Shown one piece after another: positions 35,101 through 46,645 of a DNA stretch of 64,000 bases (the first letter of the stretch is position 1; every line of letters starts with the position of its first letter). Made by a program: the position numbers and the translations under genes. The DNA is taken from NCBI GenBank assembly GCA_022264855.1, contig JABYQU010000001.1, forward strand, positions 930,001-994,000. The letters are read 5' to 3'. The notes under the pieces are model-generated. The model was not told where the DNA came from. It worked only from the letters and a program-made list of their open reading frames with translations, and made no database searches. The DNA comes from Lenzites betulinus. Taxonomy: Eukaryota > Basidiomycota > Agaricomycetes > Polyporales > Polyporaceae.

Positions 35101-35741
35101 ATGGGTACGCACGTTCTGATCTCGGGCGGACCCGTCGTCAACGGTTAACCGGACTCTCGGCCTCGTGCAGCCTCCTCCGAGCAAGTCGAGCTGAACGCGC
35201 CCCACACGCCGACCGAGAAGGCGTTCGAGGCGTTTGAGGTCGTCCAGCACAAGATCAAGGCCGAGATCCTCAAGTCGCGCCACGACTGGGACAAGCACGA
35301 GCCCCGCATGTGGTCCCGCGCCGCCGGCATCTCTAACGACGACCTCGTCGCCTTCACCATCCGCCACGACCTCGTCGAGTGCCGCAGCGGGCCGACATCG
35401 TACGGCACCATCATTCTCGGCAAGATCAGGCTCCCCGCAGTGCGCGATGAGGAGGGTCAGGGCTTCATCCACGTCCGGTGCGCACCTCTCAGGCACTTTC
35501 TACCAGCGTATCAATATAGCTTATTGCCTTCACTACATAGGATTCACGACCCGCCGAACAGGGTCAGTGTCTGAAACCTATCCACTTGGGCGGTGAAGGC
35601 TGACAATGCATTCAGGGTACCGATGATGTCGTGTTCCACTCCTTGTTCACAGACGAGGGCAACCGCGACGCCGATGGGCGGCCGACGACCTGGCGCGCGA
35701 TCCAGACGCGCGAGACCCCGCTCGAGTTCTTTAACGAGTAG
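35101..35741 (+). CDS. Small protein of unknown function (152 aa)
   Basis: Exons: 35101..35104, 35171..35477, 35541..35562, 35616..35741. The first exon is just ATGG; the 66-nt intron after it has a GTACGC donor and a CAG acceptor and gives a start MASSEQVELN. Exon 3 is 22 nt and yields the join HVRIHDPPNRGTDDV, which reads as one continuous protein across three exons. The protein has a helical first third (EKAFEAFEVVQHKIKAEI), then WSRAAGISNDDLVAFTIRHDLVE and ILGKIRLPAV. It lacks a signal peptide or membrane segment. I do not recognise the family. The four-exon frame totals exactly 153 codons with stop, which supports the model. No functional context from neighbours. Confidence 0.72.
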
Positions 35742-38700
35742 AAGAAGGGCCTGCGGCGAGCCGACTAAGAAGAAAGTGTAAGATTGTAGTGAAATAATGT
35801 ATACCCACCAAGAAGGAAGCCGTGTAACATCGGTGAGCAATTTCGGCTCTGATAGCTTCCGGCGTGTTGCATTTCTTCGGCACCGCTGATCAGGTGTCGC
35901 AGATCTACAAATAAAGTATCCTCCATGGGACCGCGCACGTCGTGGCGGGCCTGCGCCGCCGCCCGTGAGGTCATGCCGATCTCGAATTCCATAGACACGA
36001 ATAGTCCCCTGCGCACTATTCTAAGCACGTCTTCAGGCCTGGCATTGTTTTGATTCCTTTCGCGGATCGTGCCTAGTGGGGATCCGGACATCGACGCATT
36101 TGTTCACGCAGCGCATACCCTCGACTGCGAGAGCAGGGACGCAGGTGGATACCGTGAGACTGGGCCGCGACCGATGCAGGTACCCTGTTTTCGCGCAGCT
36201 GCTTACTCTCGATGTTGTGCGGTGTACCTCGCCGCGAGACCCGGTCGTGGTGGTAGCACAGTACGTATGTTTCATGCTATCCTTGTTCACAGTGCTGATT
36301 ATTAGTAGTAATTTATCGGTCTCGGCCTACGCGTTCCATGGTCTCCTCGGCTTTATAAATTTCCTAATGACAGATGCGAGAGGCGGCACAAGTTTGAAGT
36401 GGATAGAAACCCACATGGGGCGAGCAATTCGCAACGTTTATGCGACCTCTTCGAAGGTTAAACGCAAAACGGGCTGTCGCGGGAAGATGTGTCCTCTCCA
36501 AGCCCATCAAGTAGAAACGCCGACGAGGCCCAGTCTTCAAAGCTTCATGTCGGTGAGCCGTGCACGCTGGGAACGGGAGGATGTTTTCGCGTCATCTCAC
36601 GCTCGCCGCCTTGTTCACCTTTAGTCCTCATCAGGGCGTATTCGTCTTTCTGCTTCGTCCTTCCTATTCTTGTTGGCCCTGCCACGCAACTACCGTTTCA
36701 CCACATCCCGTCCTCGTCCTATCAAAGCTCGTGCTCGGCCGGACTCCATCCGACGTCGGAACCAGATACGTGGTAAGTATCCCCGCCTTCGTGCGATCTT
36801 TGTAACATCACCTATTACTGGGATTTTGAAACACGAATGGCAGAGGTAAGCCGAAAACTGCTGAATCATAGGAGAGTTTTAGACAGAAAGCGGAGATCTG
36901 GCGGGCACCATGCCGCCGGCTGCTGACTTATTAGTTGTTTGGGCAGCGCAGGAAAGAAGGATCTTCCGCGGGCGTCGACGGAACTGGTTTTCCAACGTCC
37001 ACGAGGCCCGCTATTCCACCCCACGAGGATGATGCACAACTGGCCGACTGGGCAACGGATTCTCTGCATCGTGATCGTCGATGGGGATGGCCAAATTGCA
37101 TTGCGCCTCACTTTCGATTCCGAAACGCATCCTCGGACACAGCTTCAAGTGGTACGTCTTATCGATTGCGTATATGATATACGACATACCGGTGGGGATC
37201 CGATGATGATGTCACACGCCCAGGCCAGTGAACAACAACAGCGAGGGAGCTGTGCCCTGTACTCGTATCCCGAGCACGATCGAGCGCGCTAGGGTCCCGT
37301 CCAGGCGTCCACCTTCCATGCCATGCCATGCACGACGGATTCGAAATATCCGGATGCGTATACGATGCTTTGTTCTCCGGGCTCCCGTATTTCGGATCCC
37401 GACAAGCAACAGCTTCTTGCGGCATCGAGTCATGAACGCACCGCGGCCGTCTCCGCGCAAGAACAGGTCCCTGGCCAGTACTCCGCACTCCACACTCCGC
37501 CCTTCTCACCCTCCCGGTGTGACTCGAGCCAGCAGCCTTCCCCAACCAATCCTCCAGCTTCATCGCTATGCCCAAGCGGCGCAAAACCAAGCCTAGCAGC
37601 GCACCCACCGTCTCCCGTGCAGGCGTAGCCGTACAGCCCCGCAGAACCCCCCGCCTCCGGCGCATATCGATGGCGATCGGCCCTCCGGCCCTGCCAGTGG
37701 GTCCTGTGGGTGGCACAAAACACAGCGCGGAACGCCCAGCTCGGAGTTGCGGCACCAGCCACCACCGCCGCTCCCAGCGAAGCGAGATCCGACGCGGGGC
37801 GGCGCTGAGATCGTTTAACGGCGCGCGGGGCGTGGGGCTGGGGCGAGGGGCGTTGGGTTGTGGGGGCGTGTGGGTGCGTGTGGACGATGATTGGTCTTGG
37901 TGCGCGGTGCGCGGTCGTGGGTTGTGGATCGTGATGGGCGGCGGCCGCAGGGGGCGGGCGGGCGTGGTGGGTTTGGCTTCGATGCGGCGGCCGGGTTCTG
38001 CGCTGGGGGTTTGGTGCCTGGTGTCTGGTGTGTACCGCAGCCCTGCATCCAGTGACTCGTTCGGCTGCTGAACGTTTGGGTGCAGTGCTGGCTTTGTGCG
38101 CGGACAAGGACGGTAGCGATATGTGAGTTCGTGATACCCTGTCGGCTACTGCCCCGACCTCGTCGAGGTTTTCCAGGCGTTGGTATGCTTCAGTCTCGGC
38201 ACAAGATGTTGCGAGACTTGAGGGCGGACTAGGTGGCAAGCCCCAGTCGAGAGTCAAACCATCCTTGAGCCGGACTAGCCCAGATCAGGTCACGGCGGCG
38301 ACGTTGTTCGCTGCACTCTCTGCTGGGTGCGGTGCTGAAAATCGAAGTATTCTAGGGAGAGCCTGAGTACTGCCCATGGCCACGGCGCGACCGAAGAGAC
38401 CGTCCCCGGATACGCGCGAAGCTCTGGCACATAACACGGAGATAAGGGAGCGGAAAACGACAATGTATCGGGGGGTCCGTGTCCATATGAACGTGCGCCC
38501 ATCTTCATTTTTGCCTTGTCTTGGAGTGGACACTTACGCACTGGTCGATTTCACCAGACCCTTGACGACGCCGAGCCCACCGAGCCCGTTCGTTGCCATC
38601 GTGCTAAACGCGTTATCGCGGGACATTGGATTCGCCATGTTCTCGCAAACGACGACGACTGCGGATGCGTATCGCGAGTGGAGTGTTGCAGCTTGCTTCG

Positions 38701-40344
38701 GTATCCGGTGGCAGCATCGCCCGGAGAAGCAGCGTCACGCTCGAAGCTCGAGTTTTGAGATCGAACTCCCGGAAATGACCTTTGCAATTGTTCGTTTAGC
38801 CTGAGCCGCAGTCCGGCCTATGCTCCACTAGACGGCGGAGGTACTCATCCTGCGTTGATCGAGCATTGTTGTTGACTAGTAGGTCTCTGCACTAGGCGCG
38901 TAGACATACTCCCGCCCCGAGGCACCGGAAAGCGGGCGGAGGCCTCGCTGGAATTAGCATCCTACGAGGAATGGAGTACAGAACGTACCGCGATTGCGCG
39001 CATGGCGTGTTACGATGGCGATGTGCGCCGAATATTGAATATTGAGCACCCTTATCTGGACGCATGTCAAGCCGCCGGAGGACCACCCGCCCCGTATCGA
39101 GGACCACGTCGACGTCGGCGCAGAAGTCCTCTCAAGGCAGCGAGCCCAGACTCAGAGCGGGCGTATCCGGGTGACCATGTGCGGCGACGGCGAACTTGGA
39201 AGTGGTGGAACTTGATGCAGACACAGATGCATGCTGTGGACGCGCATGGAAAAGTTCAGCCGTGCGCGCAGCTGAAATCGCGAGCGTTTGCATATCTTCG
39301 TGCATCTGGCGATGCCTAAGGCCTTGAAGCTTGGAGTATATGAGCTTGACTTCCCGCCGGGCCTAGGGTAGTGAACGTTCACGTTCAAGCCCCCGAGACC
39401 GTGACGCGGCGCAGGCCCTGGGCGAACTTGGCACGTAGGCCTCGCGATGCGCCATCTTGCGTGCGCGTACACCCAGAAGGGGCGCGTCGTTTGGTACGCC
39501 TTCGACTTGAGGTACCGCGCCCGCGCGCGCGACGCGGTAAAGCGTCCCCCGCCGCCTTAACGGCCGACCTGGACCTAACACAAGAGGCGTAAGCCACCGA
39601 ACACCCAAATGCCTACGTACGCAGTGCATAGGACGAGATCAGACCGGACATCATATCTATGTACACAGCTCGGCGCGCGCGAGGCGAGGGGGCATATTGG
39701 AAACAACTAGGGCGGAACGAGGAGAGAGAGAGGTGGAAGATGAGGGAGGAGTACAAGTGTCTGTGCGGTCAAGAGAGGAGAGAGACGTAGTGGAGTGAGT
39801 AAGAGGAGAAAGCAGAAGAAGGGAAAGGAAGGAGGGTGTGGGGGTGTGGGGGTGGCCTAAATCACTGGATGAGTATTGAGTATTGAGTAGCGACGATGCC
39901 TTGCGTGCGGGCCTCCGCGGCGGCAGCGACCATTTGCAGTACCGTACGATGTTGCAGAACGCCTACCGCGCCCGGCCGCGGGCTTGAGTCAGCTTGAATC
40001 GGAGCCAACGCTTGCCTTGGACCGGGCGCGGACGTAGGCCACGAGCACGCAGAGCACGACGCCGCCGCCAGAACACACACGCAGCAGGGGATGAGGTCCA
40101 GACAACGAATTGCGGTGCACGACAATGAACAGTATACGGAGGGGGCGGAACAGCATTGATACACAGGCGGCGCACGCGCACGCGCGCTCCAGACCGACCA
40201 CATTCTCGCACACGAAACAATAAGTAAAAATCGCAAGACAGCGCCGCGGGGCAAGAAACACACACAGAGAGCCCCGGGACACAAGAGGGCGCACCCCCTC
40301 TCCCCCCTTTCCCCACAGGGGACCAGGAGGACAGGAGGCGCAGG
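35742..40344. other. Gene-poor interval
   Basis: 4.6 kb without a supported gene. An ATG-started 142-codon frame (38376..38804, +) and a 275-codon frame (37430..38257, -) show no motif. Purine-rich low-complexity DNA (39720-39850, + strand), including GGGTGTG repeats, lies downstream of the cyclin gene. Confidence 0.5.
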
Positions 40345-42689
40345 CTACCGCGAGCCGAGCGCGCGCATGCCCGGATCTGACGCTCCCCCCGGGTGCGCGA
40401 ACGCGAAGGCGTCCGCGAACGACGGGAGCTGCACCTTCGCGCCGCCGTTGTTGTTGTTGTTGTTGGGCGGGGGCAGGGGCCCCGCGCGCGCGGCGATGGG
40501 GTCTTCGGGGGCGTGGGCGTAGGCGTAGACGTGGGTGTCGGCGCAGTGCGTTGAAGTACTACTAAAGGAGACGGAGGCGGAGGAGGAGGCGAGGGCGGAG
40601 GTGGTGTAGGGGCGGTGCGGCGCGGGGATGTGGCCCGCGGAGCGGAAGGGGTTCGCAGGGTCGAGCGGGGCGTACGCGGAGAACGACGACGACGACGCAG
40701 AGGAAGAGGGCGCGGAGAACGCGAACGGGTACGACACCTCCGGCGTCGGCAGGTCCACAAACATCGCCATCTGGATCGTGCGCTCCTCGGAGCCGTCCGA
40801 GGACGACGACGACGCGCTCGACATCGGCGAGTACGACAGGCCCGGCGTCAGCATCGCCGACGCCGACGCCGGCGACACCTCGAACGGGGGCTCCGCGTCC
40901 GCCATCGTGACGCTCGCGGAGCCTGTCCCAGGTGCGTAGCCGTACCGGCACTCGTTTGCGAGCGGGAGGAAGAACGGCTCCACAGGCACGCGCGCAGGGA
41001 CACGTGCGGACGCGAGGGCGGGCACGGTCGCGCTGCGGCGCACGACGCGCGTCGCGCGCGGCGTGGGCAGCGGCGTCGGGAAGCTCGCGCACTCCTGCGA
41101 GGGCGAGATCCAGCGGTCCGCAGTTGCGGCAGCCGCCCACGCCGCAGTCGCCGCGCTGGTACAAGAGGCCGAGGGGGAGGGGTACCCAGGAGAGAGCAGG
41201 TGCCCGTCGCTCTTCGTGCGCGCGAACGTCCGCGCGGGCGATCCCATGCCCGCATTGGAGGCATTGGGGGCGAGGGCGGGCACAGCGGGCGTTGAGGGCA
41301 GCTTGCCGACCCAGAGGCGCCACTCGAGGGCCTCGCCGACCGCGCGCTCGCACCGCCCTATCTCGCGCGGGGGCAGGCCCGCGAGCTTCGCCCACGCGCG
41401 GTTCGAGTACGAGCGGTCCTGGATGAACTTGGACGCGAGGATGAGGCACGCGAGGAACGTGCGGCGCGGGCAGCAGAGCGGTGAGGGGAGCGGCGGGAGG
41501 GGGGGGAGCGCGGATTGGTCCTGGGCTTGGGTGCGTGCGGAAGCAGTAGCAGAGGTAGAGAAGGCGGGGGGAGGGGACGCGGGCGCGTCGTCCGCGTTGA
41601 ATTCGTCGGAGGAGTCGACTCGTACAGTGTCCAAGGTGGGTCCGGCGGTTGAGGCGGGCGCAGAGGCGGGCAGGGTACCAGTGGGCTCGGCGAGCATCGC
41701 GTCTTCATACAAACCTTGCACGATCCGCGGCTCGGCGTCCTCTTCCGGGCGCCGGTCCGCGGTCGGCTGCGCCTTCTCGGTCCGGAGCACGTCGGGGACC
41801 TTCGCGCGGACGGCCTCGAGGTAGCACAGTGCGGTCTGGAGGACGCCGGTCGAGGTCCGGGAGCGGCGGAGGACCTCGTGCACGAAGCCTCTGATCGGAA
41901 TAAGGTTGCTGCTGCCCCCGGAGCTTGCGGGCGCCTGTGCGTATGACTCGGAGGCGGAGGCGGCGTTCGCGGGCGGCGATGGCGAGGGCCGGCTTGTGGG
42001 GGAGACGGGCGAGGGCAGCTGCGTGTTCCGGGGCGCGAAGAGCTTCGAGAGCCCGGCGGTCATCAGGGACGGCGCGAGGGGGGGCTCGTTGGGCGGGTCG
42101 GGCTGCGCACAGAGGGACTCGGGGCCGCACGCGGTGAAGACGGTCGGGATGTCGTCGGGATGCCAGGTGTCGCAGAGGGACTTGACTGCCTGATCTGCGG
42201 GCACGTACGGATGAGCACGCAGTCACGCAGGCGCACGGCGCACGACAGAAGCGCGATCCGCGGGCACGCGCCACCCGGCGCCGGGTGGCATATGTGTCCC
42301 GGGATGCATGGGCAGAGTATGTGTACGAGTAGCGCAAAAAGATGGAAGCAATGTGACTATGTGGCGTGGGATCGGCAGAGGCACTCACCAACAAGTCGCG
42401 CGGCGTACTTTGTTCTCTGCGCATCGCGCAGAGAGGGGTTGGCCACTGGGACAGGTTGGATCAGGCATTTCGGGCGGTCAGGTTCGGAGAGCGGGTGTAG
42501 GAGAATTGAGGGTGGGGAGCTTGAGGAAATTGAGGACGCAGGGGTGTGTAGATAGACAGCAGGAGAGGCCTTTGGAAGAGACGCGAGAGAGAGATTGAGA
42601 TTGGAAGCATAGGGTTGCCAGCGGGGCCTGGCGCGGGATGCGCCAGGACCGCGGTGGGGGAGCGAGTGGGAAACAGCATGGATGTTCAT
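40345..42689 (-). CDS. PHO80/Pcl-type cyclin
   Basis: 716-aa cyclin of the Pcl/PHO80 class, expected to activate a Pho85-type kinase. Exons on the complement: 42389..42689 and 40345..42194; the splice joins TKYAARLV to DQAVKSLCDTWHP. The cyclin box begins near 203 (FVHEVLRRSRTSTGVLQTAL) and resumes at 342 with CPRRTFLACLILASKFIQD, then SNRAWAKLAGLP and LEWRLWVGK by 398. About 105 residues of acidic, Ser/Pro/Ala-rich sequence interrupt the box between those parts. A Ser/Pro/Ala-rich tail of more than 300 residues, with a run of Asn, follows and probably carries regulation and turnover signals. I chose the ATG at 42689; the codon frame upstream offers only a GTG. Which pathway (phosphate, amino acid or cell cycle) cannot be told. 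Confidence 0.88.
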
Positions 42690-45600
42690 TGTCGAGACCA
42701 CAGACGGAGCGGGGGTTTGTGATAAGCCAGAGACAGGACGGAGGATTAAAACTTAGATAGAAGTAGCATGGGCGAGAAGGGGATCGGACTTGAGGATAAA
42801 GATACTAGAAAGCGAGGACGGGGCGGCCTTGGCGGAGCAGGTACGGGACGGCTGGGGGTATCTGGCGACGAAGCGCATAGAACACATTGCGGATGTTTTC
42901 GGTGAGGCGGAAGGTCCGTAGTCTGTGACTATGGACGATCCGGGAGACGAGCAGGAGGCCTGCTAGAGCACGGGCTGGTAGGCGAGATTGATATTTGGAG
43001 TCTTGAGTGGGACAGAGTGCTTTGCGGTAAGCTGAGGCGGCTGGGAGCGGACGGAGGGGCAGCGATAGGGGAGAGAACGGTTATAAAGGCTGGGAAGAGT
43101 CAGGTGTGGGTGAGCAGAGTCAATCGCTATATCGAGCAGTCGCTCGGCAGGGCTTCCTCCGCCACACGCAAACAGCGCCACACACCGCGCCTGCTGCTGG
43201 AGTCACCGGCTCCCTCTCCTCCCGCCCGGTCCATGTCTGGCGGTGCTCGCCCTCGCGACCTCCCCATCTCCGCCCTCCAGCTGCGCACCGCACCTGGCAC
43301 GCCCTCGTCACATCACCGCCAGCATCCTGCTCCTCCGCGACTCATCCTGCAATTTTCCCCATGACTCGGTCTCGGAATGCGACTGATCCACCGGGCTGCG
43401 CGCCGCTCCATTGTTTCCGTCTCTCCTCCCCTTCGGTCGCTTTCCATCCCCTGGCGCCCCCGCCTGTATCAATACCTCGCTGACTGGGACGCCCTCCCCT
43501 GGCCAACCATCTTCCCCTGATCACATCCCTTCCCGTTTCCATATTCTGAGCCTCCCTAACGCGCTACAGTCACTACGCACATTCGGATTAGAACAGCAGA
43601 AGCACGCCCGCTCGAGGCCCCATCTCCTCGTCATCCCACTTTGCTGCTACCTCCCCCGATCCCCGTTCCGCAGTGACCTGCTGCACCGCTCGTCTTTTTT
43701 CGACCGCTGCGTGCGCCCACTAATCCTACAGCCCCCACAGCTTTCCGCCCGCACTTCGCTTCTCTCTGACCGCGCTGCTGCTCACCCGGGCTGATACGCC
43801 GCGCCCTCCAGTCGCAAAACACCTCAGCCGCCCCGCTATGCATATCCAGAAGCTGCACGACGATCGGCACCGCGCCGCCAGTGCTCCTCCGCAGAGCACT
43901 TTCCGCGCAATGCATACATGCATATCACTACAGCCGCCGCGACCGCCGCCAGCCAGTACTCCTTCCGTGCGATCGTCGTCTATTCTGCATTCAACCCACG
44001 CCCGCTTCCCTAGCTAGCCCTGCCCTGCTCGCCGGCTTCCCCGCGCGTCCCCAGTCGCACGCGTTCAATCCTCATTCCGCATACGCCCTAGTGACTAGTG
44101 AGTGCCGGCTTCCTGCATATGCGGAGACGCGTGCGCTCGTGCTCCCCCCAGGCTCCAGGAGGCAGAGACAGCTTCCCGGCGCAGGCCGTTCGAGCACGCC
44201 ATGCGCGCGAATGCAAATATGACGCCACGCCGTGCCGCCGACCGCCCCCGCTCGGCCCACGGCTGATCACAGCCAGCCCGCTGTCAGTGTCTATCTGACT
44301 CTCTATCAGACTTCAGTCGCGGCGCGGGCATGCATTGCTTGATATCTCAGTCTGACTGTACCGTGCGCGTGCGGGCTGCGCGCACGGGACTGCGAGCGTC
44401 ATGTGCGCCCTCCCACCCTCACCTCCTCACCTTCCCACCCCCAAGTAACCCGCTGCGAGGCCTCAAAGCGGGACTCAGAGGTGTCACGACGAGGACTCAC
44501 GGATGACGAGACGGGTGCGCAGCGCGACGGAGAAGGCGTCCCGTGCACGGCGGCGTGCGATCCATCTGCCAGCCGGGATCCCTCAGGCTTCTCCGCTCCC
44601 GCTTCGCATGCCTTCGCGCGTTCTGGACTTGTGCGCGCCGCTGCCACCGCCGACTTGCGCGCCGACCGCTCCGTGCGTCCGCGGACGGGATAGGCGGGAT
44701 GGGGACGCTCGACAGATATCCACATCGAGGCGGGGCCGCCCCACACCACTTCCAGTCCGCCCGCGCGCGCTCCAGCCTCCAGGCCTCAGGCCTCAGGTCA
44801 CGTATCGAACGGTCGCATGCTTACCCCATGGTCCGGCCACGATCTATCAGCCGGTGCAGCCCCGCCCGCCCGCGCCTGCGCCTGCGGCGGAACTCATCAT
44901 TCTGGACAGAAGATGAACACGGAAGGGGAATTAATGGAAGCGGGAGCGGGAGTGGTGACTCGACGTACAACGCCCGGCGGGAGCGCCCTGTTATAGGCCT
45001 ATGGCTGTTCCAGCTTCCAGCTTCCAGCTTCCAGCTCCCGGGTTCTGGTCCCGTGCTTCGGTTCTGGCCCAAGGATGGGATGGGATGGTACCGCCGCACT
45101 ACTGGCGCGCCGTCTGTTTTTGTGTGGCCAGTACTTGCGCCACCGTGCCGCTGTGCCACCCGCCGGTGGATATTCGCTTCGCTTTTGGGAGGGCCCGCGC
45201 GGAGAGATGACTCTGACTCTTGCTGTGGGTGGAGGATCAGATGTGTATCCTGCGTCCTGCGGTGCGGGGCGGGGCCTTCGGAGTCGGATGCGATGATGCT
45301 CGATCCGTGGATATCTGGGTGCTCTTACTCGGGGGGTCCTGGGAGTCGTGACTGGGTGCCTCGAGATCTAGAGGAGAGAAGAGGCGTGTTTACTGGTCCC
45401 GAGCGTGATATAACGTGTATGACTGCACCCTTCTGTTGTAGTCGACCACGAGCGTTGCAGCTGACGTGCATGATACGTTTGAAGTCGAAGGTTGACGCGT
45501 TTGCGTTTGAAAATTTGAAGCCTGCACCTGCACATCGCGCGTGTGCGGTCAGAGCTCGACGGGCGACGCGACGCAGTTCACGTCCGAGTACGCCAATATT

Positions 45601-46080
45601 GTCAGTAATACTTGTGACACGCACGTCCGGTGGGAAATTCTGCTTGCTGCGCTATTGCTGCGCGAGCGGTCGCGCAAGGTTCGATGGACGACCGGGTTAT
45701 CTCTTCTCTGCTGTTGACGGTGTTGTTCCCGTGTCGGTCTGTCGGTCTGTAGCAGGCACGCTCGGCCGAGGGCCGAGGTGTCAATGCTGCGAACAAGACC
45801 GTGCGTGGAGAGAATTCGTTCGGACGGAGTCCAACTTGTTCTTGACGGTCTGACTTGATAGGGGTTGGCGCCACGATGGTGCCGGTGCTTCCGAGTCTGC
45901 TCTGCTCTTGGCTGGCGTTCGGACTGGTTGGCGGTCGTATATTGATACACCGAGTTGACCGACGATGTTTGGTTCAGGCAAGGTTCCAGTTGGCGTCTGT
46001 CGAGGTCGATGCTTCCGTGGCGTCTTTTGCTGCTCCGAGCGCAGTACGTGGCCATCGTCATATCCTTGCGGCGGGACGCT
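42690..46080. other. Gene-poor interval upstream of the cyclin
   Basis: 3.4 kb. It includes the cyclin promoter and leader, a TTCCAGC short tandem repeat at 45008-45038, and a + strand TATAAA at about 43081 with no convincing gene after it. A 436-codon frame (44543..45853, +) starts with GTG, lacks motifs and is not annotated. Confidence 0.5.
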
Positions 46081-46159
46081 GACAACTTACATATGCTGCA
46101 GATGTTTCGCAACCAACTTTAGTTGAACAGCACAAGCTGGAACAACTCACCGACACTAG

Positions 46160-46445
46160 CAAATCGTGGAGAGGAGCCGGAATATTGCTCTCCCAGTTTG
46201 AGTTCTTGGCCCGCAGCTGTAGGCAGGACTCCGGTATTGGCGCTACGGCGTTCTTGCTGTTTGCCAGCGTTCGGACCGAGTGAAAGACGAGAAAGCGATG
46301 TTCTCAGTAAGATGTTCGCTCGGAGCGCACGCTGTACAACGAATTGACCTATTGACGTTCGTTAAGGACCGAGATGCCGGTTGATGCTCTGGTGGTAGCC
46401 TCCCTCCATTCGTACGTGACCATAATCATACTTCTGTGTCGTGAC
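46160..46445 (+). repeat. Diverged direct repeat, left copy
   Basis: About 285 bp related in order to 50558-50820. Shared blocks include GTGGAGAGG, TTTGCCAGCGTTCGGACC, AAGATGTTCGCTCG, AAGGACCGA, ATGCCGGT, and a matching end near GTGAC. The hAT element begins at the end of this copy. The parent repeat could be an old transposon or LTR; this is not resolved. Confidence 0.75.
46438..46445 (+). repeat. Left 8-bp target-site duplication of the hAT element
   Basis: GTCGTGAC, identical to the 8 bp right after the element at 50483-50490. Eight base pairs is the standard duplication for hAT insertions. Confidence 0.93.
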
Positions 46446-46464
46446 TAGGGTACCGTGAAAAAGT
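46446..46464 (+). repeat. hAT left terminal inverted repeat
   Basis: Pairs with 50464-50482 on the other strand over 19 bp with one A/G mismatch at position 15. Confidence 0.9.
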
Positions 46465-46489
46465 CATCCGGCTTTCTAACCAACAGTTA

Positions 46490-46620
46490 ATAACCGGCAC
46501 CCCGGAAGGCCACTTGTTAACCAGGGTTATTAACGCTTATTAACCAGACTGTTAACAACATATTAAACCTGTTAGAAACACTTATTAACAGATGTTATTA
46601 ACCGGGAAGCTTGTTAATTA
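46490..46620. repeat. hAT left subterminal repeat cluster
   Basis: Several copies of TTATTAAC, GTTAATAA, GTTAAC and TATTAA in both orientations. The same octamer recurs at the other end, so it is likely a transposase-binding array. Confidence 0.75.
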
Positions 46621-46645
46621 TAGTGCGAGGCGATCCTCTGCGTAG

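Noticed and set aside
37430..38257. 275-codon frame on the - strand
   Set aside because: Dominated by Pro/His/Arg low-complexity sequence from a GT-rich tract; nothing resembles a folded protein.
38376..38804. ATG-started 142-codon frame on the + strand
   Set aside because: Contains a plausible-looking stretch but no recognisable motif and no supporting neighbours; kept only as a mention in the interval entry.
40562..41824. Several 100-295 codon frames overlapping the cyclin on both strands
   Set aside because: Shadows of the Ser/Pro/Ala-rich cyclin coding sequence.
44543..45853. 436-codon open frame on the + strand
   Set aside because: Begins with GTG, has Arg/Ser/Cys-rich composition without any motif, crosses short repeats and AT-rich DNA, and has no plausible promoter; a chance frame in GC-rich sequence is more likely.
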